From NCBI RefSeq assembly GCF_030272615.1, contig NC_081411.1, forward strand, positions 43,889,017 to 43,953,016: DNA of 64,000 nucleotides. Reading direction: 5' to 3'. The translations under genes were made by a program, and so were the position numbers. Numbering within the stretch: the stretch's first letter is position 1; every line of letters starts with the position of its first letter. Origin of the DNA: Cryptomeria japonica (Eukaryota; Streptophyta; Pinopsida; Cupressales; Cupressaceae). Below the pieces are notes generated by a model, which was not told the DNA's origin, did not search any database, and saw only the letters and a program-made list of their open reading frames with translations. Of the stretch, positions 55,201 through 64,000 are shown piece after piece.

Positions 55201-58110
55201 TTCTCATTACTTCAAAAGCAATATAGACACATAATTGCTACATAAATAATGAAAGTTGATTTGACATTTTACAACATGCAAAAATAGTAGAGTTGCATTG
55301 GAAGATAACCCAAAAAATGGGTCAGTGAAATAGAAAAACATTTCATCCGTCTTTCTCATTTGGTGTAGGTTTTGTTAATATCAATTTTTTTTTAAAATGC
55401 ATGAATGAAGTTTTTTAAAATTAAATTTTGGAAGATTTACATCAAATTTTAAAAAAAATCAAATCGCATTAGTATCTAGCATGGTTGGAAATCAACGATT
55501 TTTGGGCATGTGTGGGTACATTATTCGACGTGTATCCGGGCTGTATCGGATACATATCCATTCTGGAAATGGGAATGGATACGGGGATACGCGTTCCCAG
55601 TGAGGGACAAAGGAGTTTCCGGCAACTCTGATTAAAACCCTAAAAGTAAAGCTTACCTGGCACAAGCTATGAGCTGTATGACAGATCCAAAGAGAAGAAA
55701 TGTACAGTTAAAGGCAAGGCCAATGGCTTTCCAATAGGCTCCCAATAGACCATCTAGAACCTCAAACCACTGCAAAGGACACAATAACACCTGTAAGTGT
55801 GCTGTGCTGATATCAGTGCCAATATTAAATTGCGAACTTGTGTGAAATCTCCTTCAGTTTCTACTTGGTCTGGTCTTCATCTATACACAATATTATTGCA
55901 CAAAGGAGAACTGGACAGTAAAACTTGTAGTGACTCAGAAGAAAATGATCAAGCAGTTGAGTACCTGATTGCATGAAGTATCACTCTGCTATGCTGAGGC
56001 AAATTTTTGGGCGATTAATAATATGATTTCTGTCTATATGTGTTGATGAAATGTGATGCTTTGTATAAATAGGTCCTATGGAATTATTATACTTTTTCTT
56101 TGTATAAATAGGTCCTATGGACTTATCCTTGATATTTGGCATCAATGAAGTTTGCATAGCGCTTGACACAGAACCCTCGAGTTCAACTCGGCAAGACAAT
56201 TTGTTTATAAACTAGCCTACATCTGGATCATTATATACCTAGAGTTAAGTCAACAGAGAAACCCTCAGTCCTCTTGTTATTATAGAGTTCAAGAGAGATT
56301 CTACAAGATTATTCAAATCTAATCTCTCCAGGACCAGCATCACTTAAGGGTTCTACCGTCTACATGTTATAGTCTCATAGCACAAGAGGTATCCTGCCGT
56401 CTGCTGACATCATAGTGTAACTCTCATAGAACAAGAGGTTTCCTGCCATATACTGCCATCATAGTGTAACTCTGATATTAGCATTTTTCGGTGAATCTCT
56501 ACGTAAAATTCCTTAAGCTTTTCTGAGATGTACAACCTGGGCATGATATCTATCCATCTGGTAATAATAGTGTTTGAAGATTCTGCATGTTAAGTAGATC
56601 CCTATGGCTTTGTGGTCAACTAGTTATTTGTAATCTCTTTCTGGTACTAAGATTACTTTAAGGCTCTGTAAATGTCAAACAGATTCCTTTTGACTTCGTG
56701 GTTAGTTGTTGTGGGTAATAGATATGGGCTGTACGCTGATTACACCAGAGGCCTCTGAACCCATAAGATTGCAGAATGCTGTACTATAAATGGGTTACTT
56801 TGGCTTGTGGTTAGTGTACTCTGTATCAGTGCAATTTGTGGATGTCATAAGCACTGGTAGCATCCAATCTAATCCCACCAGATTGTTGTGAGAGAGAGAA
56901 AGAGAGACAGAGTTAGTCAGGGGATGTTCCCTGGCACAATGTCAGGGATATGCAGCCATTTTGAAAATTATTCCACTATTATGTTGGGATTTTTATCCAC
57001 GCAAAAAATGGTCTTCACTAGTTTTTTGGAATTGACCTTAGGACCACTGACTTTTGCCCCCACATCATATCCCAAAGTTAGATTTTTCCACAAAATTACC
57101 TTTGTATATACCCGCACAACTACCCAAAGCCACATCAAGAACCCAACCACAAAACTATTGAATAAGTAGCCCTTACAAGATTTGGGTTTGAGAACCTCAT
57201 CTCCATTTAATCACAGATTAAACTACAGCGTTGGGGCAATTCTGTCAAGTATTCCCGGCCATGGAATGCCGACCAGGCAAACCACTGGCAGAACTCACCT
57301 TAACAGGTCAGGAAGTAGCCCTAGCAAACCCAACGGTTAAAAAGTTTAGACTTTACTGAGATAATCACCTGAATAACATGGTTCTCCTTCTCCTTCCTGC
57401 TCTGGTACTCAACAGAAAGAACACTAATCAGATAAGCTGTCCAGGTACCCATGAGGCCATAGAATATTTGGAACAGGACCCCAGACACCATTCCAAGCTG
57501 TGAGAAGGAGTATGGCAGAGTTAGGAGCACTTGGGCCACCTGCAAAATCCCACAGTCCATAACTTATCACAACATGCCATTAACATTAAATGAGGCAAAT
57601 GAACAGAACAGAGCATAACTCATTGGACACAAGAAAATCCACAACACCCACATGCCTAAACTTTCAAGAACACAACCAACAAAACCCACATCCCTTAACG
57701 TTCAATGACACAACCAAAGACATCCACATCCCTTAACTTTCGATACCACAACCAACTATGATGTTAGCATTGCCACACTGCAGGAGTTATACAGTTTGAA
57801 ATATGCATAGATATTAAGTATTAACTGATACACTACTGTCCTATGTAATTATATGAAAATGACACAATACAGACTGAAAACTAACACACAACATGACATT
57901 TGCCCAGATTGGGGGGATGGGTCTGTGCACCTGGTTTGATGCACAGCTAAATCAGGCATCGTAAATAGAACCCCCATGCCAGAAGAAGCTCTTAATGGTC
58001 CCTTTAATGGATGCCTCATCAGTACTCTTATTCTGTAAATCCTTCCCCTCCACCTCCATCTCTCCATAATTAGCCACAATGGCTTCTTCTGCCTGCTTTT
58101 GTGTAACCAT
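52263..58110 (-). CDS. LAX: AUX1/LAX auxin influx carrier, eight exons, with one in-frame TGA in exon 1
   Basis: Plasma-membrane proton/auxin symporter of the amino acid permease superfamily. Exons (minus): 58110-57931, 57539-57369, 55769-55657, 54900-54717, 54567-54470, 54199-53992, 53815-53558, 52478-52263. All introns are GT-AG and the phases fit, giving 1428 bases or 475 residues, the usual family length. Recognisable segments: SFFWHGGSIYDA, LLTLPYSFSQLGM, HVIQ|WFEVLDGLLG, CTFLLFGSVIQLIACAS, NIYYINDNLDKRTW, NILYTFGGHAVTVEIMHAMW, TLTLPSAISVYWAFGD, FGFACTPLYFVWEK, LPVVVPIWFLAIIFPFFGP, VGFGFGGWASM, FGLFAKSYQCPP. About ten to eleven membrane helices are expected. Codon 53 (57954-57952) is TGA where the family has Trp (DA-W-FSCASNQ), and exon 2 lacks about five residues before NHVIQ. 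ATG 58110 was chosen by homology; an in-frame ATG lies two codons upstream. Confidence 0.9.
52826..53500 (+). mobile_element. Probable LTR-like insertion in LAX intron 7
   Basis: Sequence beginning near TGTTAATGTTACAGC, with a TATAAATA box at about 53047 and a repeat array at 53160-53285. The arrangement is that of a solo LTR or small non-autonomous element, but I cannot fix the ends or a target duplication. It lies within the intron and does not touch the splice sites. Confidence 0.4.
53160..53285. repeat. About 21-bp imperfect tandem repeat, 6 units
   Basis: Units of the form AGCGAACATTACCTTGAGAC, variously AGCGGATCATCCTTGAGAAC, AGCAAATTATCCTTGAGAAC and so on. Confidence 0.8.
55031..55625. 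mobile_element. Unclassified insertion with GGATACG motifs in LAX intron 3
   Basis: Both ends are rich in GGATACG/TGGATACGG motifs (55043-55140 and 55530-55595), with an AT-rich centre and no ORF. A segment of about 34 bases with the core TATTTTTTAAGACCGCCAAT is duplicated in tandem at 55068-55135. It looks like a small non-autonomous repeat. Termini and duplication not determined. Confidence 0.4.
56055..56475. repeat. Local duplications in LAX intron 2
   Basis: TTTGTATAAATAGGTCCTATGG occurs at about 56059 and 56101. A segment of about 55 bases containing ACAAGAGGTTTCCTGCC and CATCATAGTGTAACTCT is repeated at about 56380-56470. The TATAAATA box suggests an LTR fragment. Confidence 0.5.
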
Positions 58111-58116
58111 CTTCAT

Positions 58117-59887
58117 CAGGAAACAGTAAAAGAGCTCAAGATCTGTCGTTGCAGCAATATGTTGACTCAATCGAGCAAAACATACACCTTGAGCTGCCAA
58201 AGGAAGGATTCTAGGTGAATTGAGGCAATAAATTCTCAATGTAGCCTAAATATCCAGAAGCAGGATTGTTATTCTTGTTCTTCACCACAGCTCAAGAGAA
58301 CATACATACTTATTGTATATATATGTTCTCTAGCGGTGTATGTCTTGCTATCTAACTTGAGCTCCTACTGCTTCTGTTGTTTGACAGGATATCCCAACCA
58401 ACCAAACAATAATACTGTTACCAGAAGAATAGAGAGCTCTTGACTATTAGAAATTAAAGAGAGTAAAGCGGCCTTATCATAATTTTTTTAAAACAAAATA
58501 TATTGCTTGCTTTGTTTGGCATTGTTGCCGTCATGCAAAGCAGCAGCCTAGAATGAGTAATACTCATGTCATGATAATGAGTCTGCTCTGGGCCTAGGCA
58601 TGCGGATGTGCATAATTATTAGTGTCACCCACAGCACCCTAACACTAAAGGCAGCAGGGTGACATCAGGCTAGAGAAGAAGGGGATAGTGGGGCTTAGGT
58701 GGTAAAGTATAGTTGTTTTTCACATTGTAGAATACTGCTTGCATTAGCTTTCAAAAAATGCTTCCTTGCATAGAAGCAGGGTTACTTTTTTCACCAAAGT
58801 GCGAATGCCTGCTGTTTGGGAATTTGTGTCCCATATTAGAGTTACCTTTGTGATGTCTATCTGACCTTAACACGCTTCTGTTATCAGGGTGTCTTTAGCC
58901 TCTTCTGATTGTTACACAATGTACTGTAATTAATGACTTTTGCATGCAGAAGTCTTCTTACAAATTTAATGCGATGGAGGATTTACACAAGAAATTGGTG
59001 TATTACTTATCCACCTAATGCTGATCTGTGAACTCTTAAAGCATAGTAATATTCAGGGAATATTGAATTTTTTAAAAGATTATTCACAAATTTCTGATTA
59101 AAATTTTAACCATTTTTTCACTCTTCTTGTGAATTTGTTTATGTCCTGCATGATTCAGTGCTTTTGGATTCAGGCAAACCATTTCTCCATTTATGATCTT
59201 GTCCAAGTAAAAAGGTTTTATTTTTAAAGTTAATATTTGAGGGAATGTATTTGAAGTTAATATTTGCCATGATGAAAAGCATGTTGTTGTTGTGTTCAAT
59301 TTTTTTTAATGTAAATGATAATGCTAGTTACATGTCAAAGAGCTATTTTGTTACCCCCATGTAAAATTTGGATCATCCTTGTCATATAAATTTTGAATTA
59401 TGCATGTTTTATTTTTTTGAATTATCCATGTCAATCAAGTTCTTACTGTCAGTAAGACAGTTTTAGGTTGTTCTTTTACGGTGCTAAGGAACCTTGATTC
59501 ATCAATCAAGGTGTGCGTAAGCTTTGACAGTTATCTTAATTTATAATGTTAGCAAGATGTGTTGTGATTGAACAATTTAGTTCTATGTAGTGTAACCTAG
59601 CATTCTTGCATTTATTGACTTTTATAATTGATATCTTATTTAAAACTTATGACACTATAACATTTTAGTACAAGAATGCAAGTTAGTTTATCATCAATAA
59701 TCAACTGAGAAACAACATACCTAAGTTATCAAGCCACTGTAGCATGAGGGTAAACCCACACAATTGATCAAGCATTAGGAGAATATATATAGTTAAAAGG
59801 GGAAGTTCATAAATTGGTAATTTTAGCTGTTCTTCTCCTTAATCTCAGCATCTTAGCCTTCTTGTTCTTCTAAAGATCGGTTTTCAC
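58117..59887. other. LAX upstream region and spacer
   Basis: No gene seen. On the minus strand TATATATA lies near 58315-58325, about 210 bases before the LAX start codon. It is flanked by an inverted pair AGAGAACATA (58295-58304) and TATGTTCTCT (58322-58331). The rest up to the copia LTR is AT-rich and shows nothing recognisable. Confidence 0.5.
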
Positions 59888-60254
59888 TGTTAAGGAATTT
59901 AGATCAGAGATAGAGAATACAACAGTCTGGTAATATGTAGTGAGGATAGACTTTAATAAGATCAGTGCAATGAATATGTTTTACCTCTGATATATATATA
60001 TATAACTCTAACTATTAATCTTCTAAGATAATATCGACAGCTTGCTGGTTCGTGAAACTGCCACAGTTATTGGTTTTGGTTCACAGCAAGTGTCAATGCC
60101 TATAAATAAAAGGATGAAGAGTCATGTCCATGTAGGGGCATGACTTCTATGTGGCTTATGCCATGTAGAGTCATGACCCTACGAGGACATGACCCTTCGT
60201 TCAATGTCGTTATATATTACTTGCTTCAATCTGAATGAAGCTATATCCTTAACA
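59888..60254 (-). repeat. 3' LTR of the copia element (367 bp)
   Basis: Perfect 9-bp terminal inverted repeat: plus strand starts TGTTAAGGA and ends TCCTTAACA. A TATATATATATATA run lies at 59989-60003. The purine tract AAGAGGGAG (minus strand, about 60263-60255) adjoins it. Confidence 0.85.
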
Positions 60255-60909
60255 CTCCCTCTTAGCAAAAGAGGATTGAATTTCATAATTAAGTTTTAAG
60301 GAACAACATTCTAGATATACACATTCATTTGACATGATCATTCACTCAGTAACACTTACTAGTGAAATACTTCATATCTCAGAGAGATATGGATTATCTG
60401 ATATCTAGCACTTTGGGACAACAACTACTTGAAGTCTTATCAGATTACAACCTTGATTCTAGTGACAATTGTAACTTTGTCATTATCACAGGTGAAATAA
60501 TTTTAGTATCATGATATCTGACACATTCCGGGACAGCAAATTAATGTAGTCAATCATGATATGATTGTTATCATAATTTCTAACATATTTCGGAAAAATC
60601 ATTTAATGATAACAATTCAATAATTCATCATAGCAAATTTAGTATCAAGATTTCCGGCACATTCCAGGACATCAACTTAATGTAGTCAATCTTGATAACA
60701 GATCAGGTTATTGTGAAAGTCGTCACCTTACAATAGCGATCTTACACTTGCATCACATGAAAGATCGTCACCTTCCATGACATAGCACATACATGCAATA
60801 TTGCATTCAAGATATTCATGAATATATCAATTACATATGATTAAGATTGATATCAGAAATTTCCATTATAATTTAGTTTTACCAAGTTTACCTCTAAAGT
60901 ACTCCACTT
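60255..60909 (-). other. 3' region of the copia element with a 57-bp duplication
   Basis: No gene. TAGTATCATGATATCTGACA and the next 37 bases (from about 60503) recur at about 60641 (TAGTATCAAGATTTCCGGCA...), with a partial third copy between them. Confidence 0.7.
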
Positions 60910-63900
60910 TCAACTTTGCAATATGTCGGCACTTTGCTCTTCAATGCTGATGTAGGTCAATTTGATGACATCTCTGTCTACCATATCTCTTATGTAATGG
61001 TATGGGATTTCTATATGCTTGGATCGATTATGAAAAACTGGATTTACAGAAAGTTTGATGCAGCTTTGATTATCACAGTGAATCACAGTGGGGTTTAGGG
61101 GCTTCCCAAATAGTCCAACTAGCAATTTCCTTAACCATACTGCCTCACGTGCTCCCATGGAGGTAGCCATATATTTGGCTTCAGTGGAACTTTGAGCAAC
61201 TGCTAACTGTTTTCTGCTAAACCAGGATATCATAGCTGATCCAAGACTAAAGCAACACCCCGTTGTGTACTTTTACGATCAATGGAACTTCCGGCCTAGT
61301 CGGAATCAGAATACCCTTGGAGTTGTATCTCAACATTTTTATACTTCAGGCCAAGTCCAATAGTGCCACGCAAGTATCTCAGAATATGCTTAGTAGCCAT
61401 TAGGTGAATCTTCTTAGGTTCGCATATGAAATGACTTAACACATTGGTTGCATAACAAATATTAGGGCGAGTGTTTACCAGGTACATAAGAGATCCAATA
61501 ATTTGTCTATAGTATGTAGGATCTGTAGGTTTTGAATCTATTGCTTCACTTTTGAGCTTATGAAGATTTGTTTCCATTGGAATGGATAGAGGCTTACAAT
61601 CTATCATACCAAATCTGGTCAGGATATCAGTGGTGTATTTTCCTTGATTTAGGAAAATATAATTTCTCTTTTTGCTATACTTCTAGGCCCAGAAAATAGT
61701 GCAGTAGACCTAGATCCTTCATATCGAATTCAGCCACAAGATCTTGTTTGCATTTTGCAATGAGGTGATCTTCTCCTGTTATCAACAAGTCATCAACATA
61801 GAGAACAGGTATTAACATGTCACCATCTGATATTTTGAAGTATATGTTAGAGTCTGCTTCATTTTTGGAATATCCTAGTTTGGAGAGATAACTATCTATC
61901 CTTCCGTACCATGCCCTGGGAGCTTGCTTAAGGCCGTAGAGAGCTTTTTTTAGTCTACACACATAGAGATTTATATCATGTGTAGCAAAGCCTTCAGGTT
62001 GTTCTATATATACTTCTTCCTCAATAACACCATTCAAAAATGCGGTCTTCACGTCCATTTGGTGTATCTTCCACCCTTTGGAAGCTGCAATGGCAATGAT
62101 GGTTCTTACAGAAGTATATCGGGCAACTGGAGCAAATGTCTCTTCGTAATCAATTCCAGCCTTTTGAGAGAACCCCCTGGCAACGAATCTGGTTTTGTGT
62201 TTTTCAATACTACCATCTGGTGCATATTTGATTTTGAATAACCACTTTGATGAGACAACTGATTTGTCTTTTGGTCTAGGTACAATGTCCTAGACATCAT
62301 TTTTTAAGATAGATTGGTATTCCTCAATCATTGCATCTTTCCAAGCTTGACATGTTAAGGCCTCTTCAACATTTGATGGTTCAGATTTTGTAAGTTCGGT
62401 AATGAGTGCAACATAGCATGATTGACTTCTTGTTTTCTTATTCTCTTTGAATATTTCATCGGGTTCCACATTATTTTCTTCAATCATCTTTCTTGCCCAT
62501 GGTGGTCTTTTCTTATTGTTAGGATTTTCAATATTCTCAAAATTTGGTGATTGAAGTTCATGATTTTCTATGCTATTCTCCCTTTGATTTTCAATTGTAG
62601 GATTTTCATCTGATTTTGCGATTAGACCATCTTTTGCACTTAGAGATAGTTTATAAGCAGCATCTTCTTCAAATTTGACATCTCTACTGATTTCAATAAA
62701 TCTTCGTCCTTTAGTGGTTTCATTGTAGCCAACAAATATGCCTTTCTCCTCGGAGGGTTCTTGTTTGGTTCTCTTTTCTTTAGGAACGTGAATATACACG
62801 TGGCAACCAAAGATTCTTAGATGGCTTAAATCTGGTTTATTTCTTGTAAAGGCTTCTTCCGGTGTTATATTCTCTAGGATTGAATGAGGGCATCTGTTTT
62901 GAATGTACACAGCTGTATTTGAGGCTTAAGCCCAAAATGAGATATGTAGATTTTGATTATGCATCATTGCTTTAGTAGCTTCGATGATGGTTTTGTTTTT
63001 TCTTTCTGCAACTCCATTTTGTTGAGGATTATAAGGTACAGTACACTCCCTCTTAATCCCAACAAAAATGCAGAATTCTTAAAAATTTTCAGAGATATAT
63101 TCACCCCCATTATCTGATCTTAGAGTCTTTATTTTCTTCCCAGTTTGATTTTCCACTAGGGCCTTAAATTCTTTAAATTTCAATAACACTTCATTTGATT
63201 CTTTGAGTTTTATGAAATAGATCCAAGTTTTCCTAGAGTAATCATCAACAAATATCACGTAATACAAGAATCCCCCTAGTGATGGTAATGACATTGGACC
63301 ACACAAATCAGTGTGGACAAGTTCTAGTACAACTTTTGATTTTTGTTCACTTGAGGGAAAGGACCCTTTTGAGTTCTTCCCTAGAGCACATCCTTTACAA
63401 GTTCCAACATGATTAGATTTTAGATTGGGTAATCCTGTGGTAATTTTTCCTATAGAAGGTAGGGCACTAAATCGAAGATGTCCTAATCTTCTATGCCAAA
63501 TTTCATTAGAGTTCGATACTTCATGATTTAGTGCTTGTTTTTGAGTATTACATAATTTGTATAAACTACCATCTCTAGATCCTATAGGAATGGCATTCTT
63601 TATGTTAGAGTTTTTAGGCGAGAGTAGAACTTTATCTTCATGGAAGGTGACACGATATCCTTGATCAGCTAGTCCTGAAATAGAGACCAAATTCTTTTTG
63701 ATACCTGGTACAAAGAGAACATCTTTCAATTGTAATGTAACTCCTGTTCTTAATTGAATTGAGCAGGTCCCAATTCCTTTCACTGGATAGGTAGAATTGT
63801 TTCCTATTGTAAGTTCTTCAGTTGAGTGGCCTTTAAAGATTTCGAATTGATCTCTAAAACCGGTTATGTGTCGAGATGCTCCACTGTTGATTATCCACAT

Positions 63901-64000
63901 ATGTTTGTTTGAGTTTAGTTTGCTTGATAAGGCTAAGAAAAATAGAGGATTCTCTACTTCCTTGATTTCAACTATGGTTGCTTGAGCTTTCTTTCTTTCT
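60910..64000 (-). pseudogene. Copia pol: protease, integrase, RT, RNase H, degenerate
   Basis: Open from the window edge to 63079, then in pieces (62910-62290, 62241-61675, 61607-61296, 61233-60910). The protease motif is WIINSGASRHI, Asn replacing the catalytic Asp. A GAG-pre-integrase zinc module follows (HRRLGHL, CKGCALG). The integrase has its acidic residues in HTDLCGP, RSDNGGEY and VAERKNK. RT has TAFLNG, ALYGLKQAPRAWY and the YVDD box near 61797. RNase H has STEAKYMA, HCDNQS and KHIEIPYHYIRD. In-frame stops: 63079 (TAA), near 62926 (TAA), near 62290 (TAG at an expected Trp), 61675 (TAG) and near 61297 (TAG at an expected Trp). One-base or two-base shifts lie near 61660 and 61270. Inactive. 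Confidence 0.9.

Larger units (their letters stand above)
59888..64000 (-). mobile_element. Ty1/copia retrotransposon, 3' part (runs off the window)
   Basis: Minus strand: protease remnant and integrase (from the window edge), RT, RNase H, a 650-base 3' untranslated region, a purine tract and the 3' LTR at 60254-59888. Domain order protease-integrase-RT-RNase H identifies copia. Gag and 5' LTR lie beyond 64000. Several stops and shifts. Confidence 0.92.

Noticed and set aside
57849..58239. Alternative longer LAX N-terminus from upstream in-frame sequence
   Set aside because: Residues upstream of ATG 58110/58116 do not resemble the family, whose N-termini are short and start near this point.

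Overview
The window is nuclear DNA of a land plant. The evidence is a spliced AUX1/LAX auxin influx carrier gene, a NAF1-type first exon behind a telo-box promoter, and plant-specific retrotransposon lineages (Tat-type Ty3/gypsy with an archaeal-type second RNase H, a chromodomain Ty3/gypsy element, a Ty1/copia element) together with a Helitron. The density of nested elements, the very long LTRs and leaders and the low gene content suggest a large-genome seed plant, most likely a gymnosperm. That last step is inference.

Layout. 1-906 is the edge of a minus-strand LTR element that cut into the gag gene of a Tat element (907-5113, minus: truncated gag, long leader, tRNA-Lys primer site, 5' LTR). 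5114-8074 is AT-rich and holds one unrecognised 122-codon ORF. 8075-19932 is a complete Tat-type element (TSD CATAC). It has an intact RT-RNaseH-aRNH-integrase ORF but no recognisable capsid or protease, and between pol and the 3' LTR it carries an antisense, intron-containing plant mobile domain (PMD, MAIN/MAIL-like) gene. From about 20220 to 48130 lies a decayed Helitron Rep/helicase gene in three pieces. It is split by a chromodomain Ty3/gypsy element (22195-30078, TSD CAAAG) and by a very young minus-strand Tat element (31368-47016, TSD TCCAC, two 1470-bp LTRs with only four differences seen). The young element carries gag-pol as one 2.7-kilocodon frame broken only by five TAG codons.

48131-50258 is AT-rich intergenic sequence. 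50416-51966 is the first exon of a NAF1-like H/ACA snoRNP assembly factor. 52263-58110 (minus) is a LAX gene whose eight exons join in frame to 475 codons, with one TGA at a conserved Trp codon in exon 1. 59888-64000 is the 3' part of a minus-strand copia element, running off the window.

Region by region the history can be read as strata. The Helitron is the oldest. The chromodomain element, with many stops and diverged LTRs, is older than the PMD-carrying Tat element, and the 15.6-kb Tat element is the most recent. The most unusual unit is the PMD-carrying element, with an open pol, no gag or protease, and an antisense host-type gene with its own introns and TATA-like promoter. Second is the TAG-only decay of the young element, which fits cytosine methylation in CAG (CHG) context.
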